Below, piece by piece: positions 1 through 11,100 of a DNA stretch of 64,000 bases. How positions within the stretch are numbered: the stretch's first letter is position 1; each line of letters begins with the position of its first letter. The stretch is taken from the NCBI GenBank assembly GCA_038049695.1, contig CP142452.1:35700501-35764500 (forward strand), read 5' to 3'. Source of the stretch: Cinnamomum chago. Its lineage: Eukaryota > Streptophyta > Magnoliopsida > Laurales > Lauraceae. The notes beneath the pieces are model-generated. The model was not told where the DNA came from, did no database searches, and worked only from the letters and a program-made list of their open reading frames with translations. The translations under genes and the position numbers were made by a program.

Positions 1-655
1 CCAAAAGGTGATTGAAGTCCCTTGGGGGGCACTCCCCCCCAAGAAAGAGCCTTCTCTTATCCTAAACAACATGGCCAAGATGCGGCTCTTCAGCCCGTGT
101 CTTCGTTTCTTATTAGGTATAGGACCTTCCTTTGGTCTTTATCCTCTAAAAAACTGAAGTCCAAGCCAAGCCAAAGAATCAAAGCATCAAGTGTTCTCAT
201 CTGAAGGACGATGGCGAAGTCCATACATGACTTGCGACCGTCGATCTGAACGAGACCCCACAACCTCCTGAGAAGTCAGATTCCCTTTCTTGCTTTTCTA
301 TTGTACTTTGTGTTTTCTTTAAGAGACAAAAAAAATCACAATTCTTGTCTTTCATTTTGATGAGGTTTGTAAATCGCCTTTCACGGCAAACAAAATCTCC
401 TCTAACGGCCTAAAAAAAGTCTCTTTTCTTAAATATATGTGCAATGGAAAGCTAGAAAAAGGTTGATTTCCTTTCTACTTGCGAAGGTGGATCTCCGGAT
501 CATCATTTCTAAATTTCAAGTAGAATAGAAAATCTGACATACCCGTACAAAAATGTTGATACCCTTTTTTCTCCCCCTTTCTTCCCTCCATTCGGCCTTT
601 TCTCGGTGCCCCGGGGACGGATGGGAGAGGAAAGGAAGGAAGATCGGGTCCAACA
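1..655 (+). repeat. Element A1 5' LTR, 3' part only
   Basis: It matches 27508-28185 and 59588-60270 throughout. The LTR end (ccaaca here, ccatca in the others) is set because the third copy diverges exactly after this point into unrelated flank, while the first two continue into the primer-binding site. The upstream part of the LTR lies outside the window. Confidence 0.85.
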
Positions 656-1946
656 AGCTGGCACACCCGGTGGGACACCGTTCATTTGAGAACGTGATGC
701 TTGAATTCGTAGGCTCCTTTCTAGTTGGTGGCCTATGTTGGATCTTGCATCCAAAAAAAAACATGAGATGAGATTTTTGGAAAATTTCTACCTTTGAACT
801 TATTTCCATTCTTTCTCATTTCAAAAAAAAAAAAAAGAAATCTGATTTCTCTTTTTTGGATTCAATTTTGTGAAACTTTGATCCTCTCCTCTTTGAACTT
901 GATAGCTCATAGAAATGTTTGCAGCTATTGTTCTTATCGGGGAATGGGCCATCTTTTCTCTTTGATGAATCTGATAGGGATTTCCAAAAGAAAAAAAAAT
1001 TAAAAAAAAACTCCTTCAAAACAAATATTCTTTTTTTTAATCAAATTTGAGAAAGTTTGGTCCCCTCCTTTTCGGATTTAGCGCTCGCAGAAATGTTTGA
1101 GCCCTTATTCAGATTGGAACACCACTCGTTCTTTTTGATGAATCCATAAAAAAAATAAAAAAAATTCAAAACCCACTAAGGTTGCACCAATTGCGTTCTT
1201 TGACCAAAGTGGATCTAAGAAAAGCCTTGTCCAGAGTGGGGACACAACTAGACTGTTCGAGGCAAGGATCCTCAAAACGGGTTCATTAAGTAATCCTACC
1301 CTTACCTGGGGGCTGATCTATCTACTAAGGTTTCATAAGACCGAATTGAAAACCTTTGTGTTCGTTTAAAAAAAAACAATTTTTTTTTAAAAAAGGAAAC
1401 TTAAAAAAAAAACGTCTTTTTGGGTTTACATTTAAGAAATCTTTGTTCATTCCCCTTCAGATTTAGCGCTCGCAAAAATGTTTGTGCCCTTTTCGGATTG
1501 GAACACCATTTGCTCTCTTTTATGAACCTGATTTTGACCTTTCAAAAAATCCCATCTTGTTTCCATTACAAGGATGCGATTTGCAACATTTGTGCCTAGC
1601 GGTGCTAGTACGCCCTTCCGGGTCTACTTATTCACGACCGACACATCTGTATCTCCAACCTTATATCATCTTACCTCGAGTGAACCTCGTTTCTCGGTAA
1701 TTTGAATTAAGGTCCACAATTGCTTCTAGCAGTCACGGGAACGCTCGCTTTGAGCCTCCTGTACTTGCGTTCAAAACAATTGTATCCTCTATGGATTTTT
1801 GCCTCATTCACCTCGCTTGGACAGGGCCAGGGTCCCTTGAGCGATTTGAAAAGGCAAAACCATAGTTCGTTCCCAATTATGATCACCGTGTTCTTGTGAT
1901 TACTAATGGACGTGGTCTTATTTCAGAAGTTTTCCAAAAACTAACA
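656..1946 (+). other. A1 untranslated leader with three dispersed ~75-bp repeats
   Basis: No coding region is seen here. Three diverged copies of a roughly 75-bp unit lie near 901-976, 1076-1148 and 1460-1537. Each has a tagc or gcgc core, aaatgttt, an attg/ttcgg block and ends with ttttgatgaa or a close variant. They are separated by long A and T runs. Just before the gag start is ttatttcag followed by aag, which has the form of a 3' splice site. I cannot place a matching donor, so a leader intron is only a possibility. The matching leader of A2 is at 28186-29466. Confidence 0.5.
659..676 (+). other. Primer-binding site of A1
   Basis: TGGCACACCCGGTGGGAC begins three bases after the LTR end. 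The layout TGGC-N-CCC-N-GTGGG resembles primer-binding sites of Tat-type plant gypsy elements (TGGCGCCCACCGTGGGG type). The priming tRNA is not determined. Confidence 0.6.
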
Positions 1947-4900
1947 ATGGCGCTTCATTGACCATCACTTTCAATGAGAACAAGTACCAACTCATGCTCA
2001 AGGAGAAGCAGAACAAGCGCACCCATAAGCGCCCTGCTAGCTACCGAAGCGTCACCTCCCTCGGCAAATCTCAAAACACCGGGTCGACCTCTACTCCCCG
2101 GACTATCATCTTCGGGTCGCTGGAACCGTTCCCACTTCCCGTAGAGGAAACCACCCCTGTTAAGAAGCAAAAGATCGCCCCACAACGTGTCACTGCCATG
2201 ACACCAAGGGCAAACACGAAGAAGCCTGAAGCCCGTGGCAACCCCAAGAAGCCTCAACCCGTAGAGAATCAGGTCTACCCTAAGACTTGGTCCCCAAGAC
2301 CTTCACCAAAACAAAGGAGGTCACGAGCATCTGCAAAGCCAGCATACCTGGCCCCTCTCAAAGAAAACCTGTTCTATCCTCTTGCATACATGAAAGAGGA
2401 GAAACCAGCCTCTTGACTGACAAAGAAGGCAACCATCATGAGTCGGCTTGCTCTTACAAGACAAAAATCAAATCATACATCACCAGGCCTCTGCAAGAAC
2501 CTGTCAAGGCCTGAACTCCCGCAGTTCGACCCTTTATCTCAACAAGGGCCGAACTGGCTAAATTCAAAGCTTCGCTACGACAGTTGAAGGACCGAGTCCA
2601 AATCCTGTCCATGCCCAGCTTCAAGGAAGACATGCTCGGCTGCTGCGCTCGAGGGAGTACATCCTTCATTGCTAAAGCCAAGCCAACGACAGAAGATAAA
2701 ATTGCCTGTCGCATACGTCGCCGCATGACATATCAACAAAAGAGACTAGAGAAGCAAAGGACCCAGCATCCTACCCTCTAAGTCTCCCAAAAATGGGTCG
2801 AAAAAGAAAGACCTGATCAAATTGCTGCTGTCCATATGGTTGGCAAAACCAGAAGACGTCAGAAGTCAGCAACCAAAATTCATGTCTGACAACCGGTGAC
2901 TCGTGGTGTCTCCCGGACACGAAGACATTCGGAAGAATCTTCTACTCCTTCAAACCAAGGACAACGGAGTAATCCTTCCTCAAGCTCTTCAAGAATGAGC
3001 CCCAGCTTAGTCACCAGGAAAATCTCCTCATTCGAATCACGGGGGATGAACATCTTGGCTACAAACTCTGAGCAACCTCGCAATCCACCTCCTGATGAAA
3101 CGACCGCACGCATCCAGCAGTTGGACCAAGGTCAGCAGAGGATTGAGGCTCTGATGGAAAATCTTCTTCTCGCTTTTCAGCGTCAAGAAAACAATCAATC
3201 ACCTCCAGATAACGAGGAAAATGCAGAAAATAGTGAGTCCCGCACCCTTACCAAAAAGGACGTTGACGATATCCTCACTAAGACAAAAAAAGAAGATACA
3301 CTGAAGGAGCATGGATCAAGCCACCATATCCCTCATGGATGGACTCGGTCCCACTCCCTATAAAATTCAAACAACCTACTCTCCAAATATATACGGGGAA
3401 AGGTTCAGCCAGACATCACGTCATCTACTTCAAGAATCTGACAGGAGATATCGCGGATCAAGATGCCCTCAAGATCAGTCTCTTTGCAAGTACACTAAAA
3501 GGCACGGCCTTCGATTGGTACTCCACTCTGCCAGAGGACTCCATCCAAAACTGGGTCATGCTAAAGACACGCTTCCTGACTCACTTCAAAGGTGAGGATC
3601 ATCCTGTTACTATGGCACAGCTCTGCAGCCTTAAACATGGAGAGAATAAGTCAACGTATGACTTCATTCACAAGTGGAAGGCGATGGCATATAAATGTTC
3701 AGATGTATTGCCACAAGCGTCGCTCGTCGACATCTGCCGCAACAACATGAGAGCAAGGATCTGCTCCATGATTATCAGCAACAAATCAAAAAACCTGGGA
3801 GAACTCCAAGAAGCAGCTATGGAGGTTGAAACGGTGATCAAAGACCTTAACAGTCAGCAATCATCAAAGATAGAGTCGACTACCATTCCGACCTCAAAGC
3901 CAAAGAAAAAGGAGGTTCTTAATGTGTAAATCAAGTCAGCTTCTCAGCAGCCAAAGAAAACTGAAAATAAAGCTGCAGGTAAGAAACTTGAACCCTCTGA
4001 TGCCTTCAAAGAACGAGTAGAAAAGAAATACCCGTTCGATGAAGATGTTGAAGAAATCTTCGAGGCTCTCGTAGCAAATGGTAAACTCACCTTGCCTGAG
4101 CCCAAAAGACCGGGAGATGTTGGCAAAACCAATGATCCTCGGTATTGTCCCTACCATCAGATGATCACGTATCCTCTCAATCAATGCTTTGTTGTGAGAG
4201 AGAAGATCAACGAGATGTGGAAAAATGGAGTCATCACCTTTGACAAAAACTATGGGTCTGCCTCCGTCAACATGGTGTCGTATGGACAAACTTTAAAATC
4301 ACCAAAGGAGAAGACCACTACTTCCTTTAAGGTGACAAAAATGACCCAGACGTCCCAAGAGTTGGTTCCTTATCTAACATCAGACGGACAATCTTTATGG
4401 GTACATCCCGATCTCCTTGAAGATGAAAATTGGGAGATCGTCAAAACAAGGCCTACCGCTCAACAGCGAAGGCAAGCCAAGAGACAACTCCGCAAGCTCA
4501 AGTAGCAGGAGAAAGCTCAATCAAAGCAAGAAGTTCTGGAAAAGGCAGAGACCTCTTCCACTGCTTCGCTGGGGGCAACGGAAGAATCCAAGGCTTCGAA
4601 GGTGGAAAGAAAATTCATCCTTGGTGATTTCATGCCACCTCAATTCAAAAATGAAACTGCGCAAGGGGCATCATACTCTTGCAATTCGGTGATTGGATAC
4701 TCCATGGATGGATACGAGTCCAGTGACACCGCCAGTGACACCGACGAGTGGGAGGAATCTCTTGAAACAAGAGAATACCTCTCTGACGAAGAATGGATTC
4801 CCGAATCTCACCTTATGTCGGTAATCTGGTATAACCCATATCAGCAACAAGGATCCCGGTCCGATGATGAAGGAGACCAAGAGCCTGTTTAAGAAAATCT

Positions 4901-6084
4901 TATTGACTCAGCACCCTTCAATGCTCCAGTGGAACCCAATAATGTTGAACCACAAGGGGCAAACAAAGAAGAAGATTTGGCTCCCATGCCTGATCTTGAA
5001 GAGTATGTGAGGGTCTTACATCACCTTGCCTTAGAACAAGAGCAAGATCTTCGCAATCAAAATCCGGAACCGGAAGTCCCTAAAAATCAACAGGTACCTC
5101 CTCCCTCAACTCCTGAAAATGAAGAAAATTGTTGGATAGATGATCCTCTCACATCCGATGATGAGTTCGGCTCCCAACGGTCCATTCTGGGGGAATCTCC
5201 CATCAGGGTAACTTGCATTGCGATAGTTCAGGATGATAGCGCCTCTGAAGCATGATCTACCGAAGACACGTACTCTCCGGCTACACCTAATAGTATATCT
5301 TCCGGAGCTACATTTTCTCATGTGACTTCCACTGAGAAAACACCTTCTCGGCCTTCGTCCCCTGAAACCGTGACGTCGCAACTCACAGCCCTTTCGATCG
5401 ATCAGCCCTGAAACGTGGTCAGTTGGTCCCAGATACCTGACCTCATAGGAGATGTCTGAACCGACAAATTACTCAATGAAGGAGAAAAGTTGCTGGTTGC
5501 TGCACAAGACTTGTTCCCGAAAAATGCTCCATGTAACGCAATCACTGAGGATGGTGACTCTGTTTCAGACACATATTTAGTAAATGAGAAGGACTAATCC
5601 ATGGATTCCAAGGACGATTTTCCAAATGAAGACCCTTTTCAAGAAGCTCTTGAAGTTGGTAGAGGTACCCGTTCTGGTTGGGATTACCCCAAAAATTACA
5701 GCCAATCTTCTTCTTCTTCTTATGTAAGTCCTTCGGGAAAAGATATTGTAAACGCCCCAAGTGGCAACAATAATGAACATGCAGGCTCGAAGGAGGCTTT
5801 CAAGTACGACTTGATTGAGCACTTCAAACATATACCTGCACGACTGCACATCCTGAACTTATTACGAATGTCACCACACCCTCGAGATAATCTCATTTCA
5901 GAACTGCAAAGGCTGAATGCAGATGTCGACAAACATGCCCCACAAGTCCTACAAATTGAAATAGACTAAAGGGTCAAAAAATCGAACAGAACTGAGGGAT
6001 CAGGCATTGAATGCCTCTCGGTGCATAAAGCAGCAAGTGCAACCATCGCCTTCGGTAAGGATGACCTCCTGCTAGGCAAGAGAA
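1947..6084 (+). pseudogene. gag: A1 gag, degenerate
   Basis: The start codon at 1947 matches that of A2 at 29467, but one base is missing right after it, so the frame breaks within a few codons. The basic N-terminal part is read at 1958-2416. The best-conserved gag core is 3339-3929, containing the gag-like block YTGKGSARHHVIYF and further on FDWYSTLPEDS, typical of plant Ty3/gypsy capsid proteins. The same frame continues at 4092-4505, 4602-4892, 4929-5255 and 5601-5969, where it becomes acidic and low-complexity. Stops at 3927, 4503 and 4890 replace CAA or CAG codons still seen in A2; the stop at 5253 replaces TCA. The gag/protease boundary is cut by the copia insertion at 6090. The protein would form the virus-like particle; this copy cannot make it. 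Confidence 0.8.
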
Positions 6085-6089
6085 AGCAC
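6085..6089. repeat. Target-site duplication agcac, left of copia element
   Basis: The five bases agcac directly precede the left TG and recur at 14629-14633 directly after the right CA. The uninterrupted site is seen in copy A2 near 35607-35613. Confidence 0.95.
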
Positions 6090-7152
6090 TGAAAGACCAA
6101 GACCGAATCCTAGAGGGGGGGGGTGAATAGGATGAGCTCTAAGAACCTAGACCAATTTGAATTCTTTTAACTTTTAAGTCAATTAAGATTTGGTGAAGAT
6201 TAATTATCTTGTGATAGAAAGAAATCTCTAAGATGAGCATACACAAGTAATCACAACTACAATCTTCATTTAACCAAAAGTAAAACATTCATGTAAAAAG
6301 AGAGCAAAAGAGCAACCACCATGACAAGCACATTTATAGTGGTTCGGCCAAATTGCCTACATCCACTCCCGATACACTTATCGGTATTAACTAACTTCAA
6401 TTAAGGTTTAGGATCACCTCAAACCTTACAATCAACACAATGCTTTTCAAGGCTAAGCATGAACCTTTACACCATATGCTTTTCAAGGCTAAGCATAAAC
6501 CTTTACAACATACAATTTTTCTCTTAAGAAATATGCCTAAGAATGCATGGATTAAGAGAACTATATGAGTGCAAAAGAGTGCCTCTAAATAGGCTCAATA
6601 GAAAGTGAAAATCTCAAGTTCTAGAAAAATGCATGTGAATGACAAAGTTTATGTAAAATGCATTTTCTAGAAATTACTCTTTCTCTTTTTGAAAAGATAC
6701 AATCTTAAATGATTCAAAGATGATAAACATATGTTTGAGAAAGAGTGATTTGTCTAACACATGAATGTAACAAGGTAAACTAACTTGATTTCAAAGAAAA
6801 CAAATTCAAGTCTAACATGTTTATATTGAAACAAGAAAACAACTTCATGTGAAACAATGACAACATGTTGTATTCATAGCATATGAGATTACTAAGATAT
6901 TAGGCATGTTATGAAAGACAACATTTTAAAAGAAAAGCAACTTGTTAATCATGTTTAGAAAGAGATCAAAGATTTGAAACAAAACATGATTTCAAAAAGA
7001 CTAGGATTAAAGAAAGCACACCCATTTGAAGATCAAAGGTTGGTTTAATGGAATGGCTTCATAATCCCCTTAGAAATGCTCTTGAGAAGTTGCAAACAAT
7101 TGGCCTCAAAAGTCCCTCCAAGATCAGCAACTTTCTTCAACCAAAAAGTCAC

Positions 7153-7160
7153 TTTTTATA
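7153..7160 (-). promoter_or_regulatory. Putative TATA box of copia LTR
   Basis: TATAAAAA on the minus strand lies about 30 bp downstream, in element orientation, of the palindrome cluster. The same box is at 14083-14090 in the 5' LTR, where it would drive the genomic RNA. Its position only is inferred; no start site is known. Confidence 0.5.
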
Positions 7161-7184
7161 AAGAAAAAGTTGCCAACGGCTAGT

Positions 7185-7336
7185 CCTCGGTCGACCAGGA
7201 AACAGGCCTCGGTCGACCGAGAAAGCACAACGGTCATATTTCTGACCGTTGGCAAGTTGCAGTTCAAAAACTGCTAACTCGACCGACAGTGGTCCCGGTC
7301 GACCGGGAAGCTGGTCTCGGTCGACCGGCGACACTG
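7185..7336. repeat. Palindrome array with four GGTCGACC sites in copia 3' LTR
   Basis: GGTCGACC occurs at 7189-7196, 7211-7218, 7296-7303 and 7319-7326. An inverted repeat CGGTCA...TGACCG sits at 7231-7248 between the pairs. The second pair lies in a 50-bp unit, 7287-7336, that begins CAGTG and ends ACACTG, so the whole unit can fold back on itself. The array is just upstream of the TATA-like box in element orientation. Confidence 0.9.
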
Positions 7337-7705
7337 GCAAAAACAGCCCAGATTTTAGAAACTTGAACTTTTGAGGGCACCTTCAAGGGGGACTTTGAGA
7401 CACATATCCAAGCAATAAATCATGACTGAAAGAAGATGAAAACTGAGATTTTAAAACCATGAAAACTCCAAATCAAAATAATGATTTTAAAGATAGAACC
7501 ATTGGAAAGCTTGGATAAAAAACTCTATGATCTTAAAAGATAAATCTGAAATGAAAACCATGCATATCAAATGATAAAAACAAAGATTCAAGAAGTAGAA
7601 ATATGCATGATGATCCTATGATTAAATCCAAGAAAGAATGAGAGGACAAGCTTTAAGAAAGTGAATGCATCCTATCAAATTGCAACAAAACAAAAACTCT
7701 AACAA

Positions 7706-8109
7706 TCTCCCCCTTTGCAATTTGATGGAAACTCTTTGAAGCTTGAACTCTCTCTCAATCTCCTCTTAAACTGAACAACAACAACTTTGGATATTTAAGG
7801 AGCTTTGGATATTAAGGAGCTTTGGATATTTGGGAGCATTTGGATCTTTTGGAGATTTGGATTTTCCTTGCGGGAGCGACGACAAAAGACGACCAACCTA
7901 GTAGGTAACACTCTAGCCAAAGCTACTCCCCCTCAATCAAAGCAACCCTTGAAATCTTCTCCCCCTCAATTGGAGAACTCTCTCCCCCTTTGACATCTAA
8001 TTGCAAAGGAGCCTGCCCATCAAAGATAAAACACATAACCTCGTTAGTAGCACCTGCTTATAAGAGATATAAAAATAAGATATGGAACAGGTGATTAGCC
8101 AACAAGAAT
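7706..8109 (-). other. Copia 3' region with multiple polypurine tracts
   Basis: Between the gag-pol stop and the 3' LTR, four purine tracts are seen on the minus strand: AAAGGGGGAGA at 7706-7716 (adjacent to the LTR, the likely plus-strand primer), an identical AAAGGGGGAGA at 7981-7991, and GAGGGGGAG-type tracts near 7925 and 7958. Repeated polypurine tracts are characteristic of Sireviruses. A short open frame on the plus strand here (7805-7993) is not convincing as a gene. Confidence 0.75.
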
Positions 8110-11100
8110 TTAAAACTCAAGGCAAGGGCCAATGCCCAATTGATGTCTCAATTTAATGAAACGATCATTTCCAAGGGGTTTAGTGAACAAATCAGCCAAT
8201 TGGGTATCTGTAGGAACGAACAATAGCTCAATAGTGCCTTGGTCAGCATGATCACGCAAGAAATGATAGCGAATGTTAATGTGCTTGGTGCGTGAGTGCT
8301 GAACAGGATTTTTTGAGATACTGATGGCACTAGAGTTATCACACATAATAGGCATGCATTGTTGTGGAACATTATAATCTAATAAAGTTTGTTTCATCCA
8401 CAACAGCTGGGCACAGCAGCTACCTGCAGCAATATATTCAGCTTCTGCAGTAGACAAGGATACAGAATTTTGCTTTTTGCTATGCCAGGCTACTAAACAG
8501 TTTCCTAAGAAATAGCAGCAGCCACTAGTGCTCTTCCTATCATCTATTGATCCTGCCCAGTCTGCATCACTATATCCAATTAATTGCAGAGTTGAGTCAT
8601 GAGGATACCAGATACCATAATGAGAAGTCCCATTAATATATTTAATGATACGTTTGACAGCTTTAATGTGAGACTCTCGGGGGTCAGATTGATACCTAGC
8701 ACATAATCCAACGCTAAACGAGATATCAGGGCGGCTAGTAGTGAGGTAGAGAAGGCTTCCTATCATGCTCCTATAAAGTTTCTGGTCAGCTTTCTTACCC
8801 TTAAGGTCACTAGATATTTTAGTAGTGGAGCCCATAGGATTGCAACTAGTCTTAGATTCTCCTAAGCCAAACTTTTTCACTATTTCTAGGGCAAACTTGG
8901 ATTGACTAAGGAAGATACCATGGTCAGTTTGACTAACTTGTAATCCTAGAAAGAATTGCAGGGGACCGACCAGACTCATCTCAAAAGTGGAGCTCATTAA
9001 TTCTGAAAATCCTTGAGCTAACTTCTCTGAAGTAGATCCAAATACGATATCATCAACATAGATTTGAGCTATAAGAATGTTTTGATCAATCTTCTTGATA
9101 AACAAGGTCTTATCAACTTTCCCACATTCAAAATCATTTTCAATCAGATGATTCGTAAGTTTTTCATACCAAGCCCGAGGTGCTTGTTTTAATCCATAGA
9201 GAGCTTTCTTGAGCTTATAAACATACTCAGGATGATGAGGGTCTTCAAAGCCTTCAGGTTGAGTAACATAGACATCTTCTTCAATTTCTCCATTCAAGAA
9301 GGCACTTTTGACATCCATCTGAAAAAGTTTGATCCTCATGCTACTAGCATAACTCAATAGAATTCTTATGGACTCCAAACGGGCTACAGGAGCAAAAGTT
9401 TCTTCAAAGTCAATTCCTTCTATTTGAGCATATCCTTTTGCTACAAGTCTAGCTTTGTTTCTCACAACATTTCCAGATTCATCTGACTTGTTCTTGAAAA
9501 TCCATTTAGTGCCTATGGGATTTTTCTCTGCAGGTAATGGGACAAGATCCCAAACATCATTTTTCTTAAATTGATTCAATTCTTCCTGCATAGCTTCCAT
9601 CGATTCAGACTTTGATTCAGCTTCAGTAAAATTCTTAGGTTCGATTTGAGAGACAAAGGAGTAATGAGCACATAGATTTTGAACTTGTCTCCGGGTCATA
9701 ACCCCACTGCTGATATTTCCAATAACATTATCCAAAGTGTGATTTTTCATTAATTTTGTTGGGACAATGGCTTTGCAAGGATTGCTCACATCACTCTCTT
9801 TTGGATTAGATTGATCAATATCCATTTCAATTTCATCATCATCTTGAAGGCTTCTTCCAACTTGATTCGCGTCATCAATGACAACATGAGCTGACTCCAT
9901 AATAGTCATGGTTCTATGATTAAAAACTCTATAAGCTTTGCTCCTTTCAGAATAGCCTAGGAAAATTCCTTCATCAGATTTAGGCTCAAATTTTTCTAAC
10001 TGCTCCCTATCTCTTAGAATGTAACATTTGCTTCCAAACACTTTCAAATACCCCAAATTTGGTTTTCTTTCAAAATAAAGTTCGTAAGGGGTTTTGTTGG
10101 TATTCTTAGTGAGATAGACTCTGTTGATGAGATAACAAGCAGTATTCACAGCTTCAGCCCATAGGTTACGAGAGAGATTCTTTTCATTAAGCAAAGTCCT
10201 AGCCATTTCTTGAATAACTCTATTTCTCCTTTCAGCTACTCCATTTTGTTGAGGAGTTTTAGGAGCAGAATATTGATGATTAATTCCATGGCTCTCACAA
10301 AATTTAGCAAATTTTTCATTTTCAAATTCTCCCCCATGATCACTTCTGATCTTCTGAATTTTGCAGTCCCTTTCTACTTGGATCTTATTACAAATTCTTA
10401 TGATATTGTCCACCGCATCCGATTTTGCATGAAGAAAGGCAACCCATCCAAAACGAGAATAATCATCAACCAAAACCAGGATAAATTTCTTTCCTCCAAT
10501 ACTTTGCACTGGTGCAGGTCCAATTAAGTCCATGTGGATTAGCTCAAGTGGACGAGAAGATGATATATCCTTTAACCCTTTAAAGCTCTTCTTGATTTGT
10601 TTTCCCAGTTGGCAAGCCTTGCAGAGTTCAGCTTTTTCATCACTTAACTTGGGAATCCCTTTCACAATTTCATTCTTTGACAAGGTTTTCATCAATTTGA
10701 AATTTATGTGACCCATCCTTTGGTGCCATAAGTAATTCTCTTGATCTTTAGTTATCAAGCACCTAGATTCATTGTCATCACATTCTTCTATAATGTAAAT
10801 GTTTCCTTTTGTCCTTGATCCAGTAAGAATAACTTGATGGGTTTTATCATTTACCACTTTGCATGATTGACTGTCAAAGACTACCTTGTTTCCTTTGTCA
10901 CATAGTTGGCTAATGCTAAGAAGATTATGTTTCAATCCTCCCACAAGGAATACATCATTTAAAGTTGGTATTTGGTCTCCTTTCACACTTCCCTTGCCAA
11001 TGATTTGAGCTTTACTATTGTCTCCAAATGAAACATTTCCTCCATCATATTCCACTATCGAGCTGAATCTAGATCGGTCTCCCGTCATGTGTTTAGAACA

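Larger units (their letters stand above)
6090..7704 (-). repeat. Copia 3' LTR (left copy)
   Basis: 1615 bp, starting tgaaagacc and ending ctctaaca on the plus strand, so TGTTAGAG...TCTTTCA in element orientation. It differs from the right LTR by nine substitutions, one base in a G run and a 6-bp indel. A palindrome array lies at 7185-7336 and a TATA-like box at 7153-7160 on the element's coding strand. Confidence 0.95.

Noticed and set aside
22-204. Small frame in LTR A, recurring at 27518 and 59595
   Set aside because: It lies in the LTR, differs by frameshift among copies and carries no domain.
10210-10527. Plus-strand frames opposite the copia gag-pol (also 11299-11583)
   Set aside because: They are shadows of the minus-strand coding region with no features of their own.
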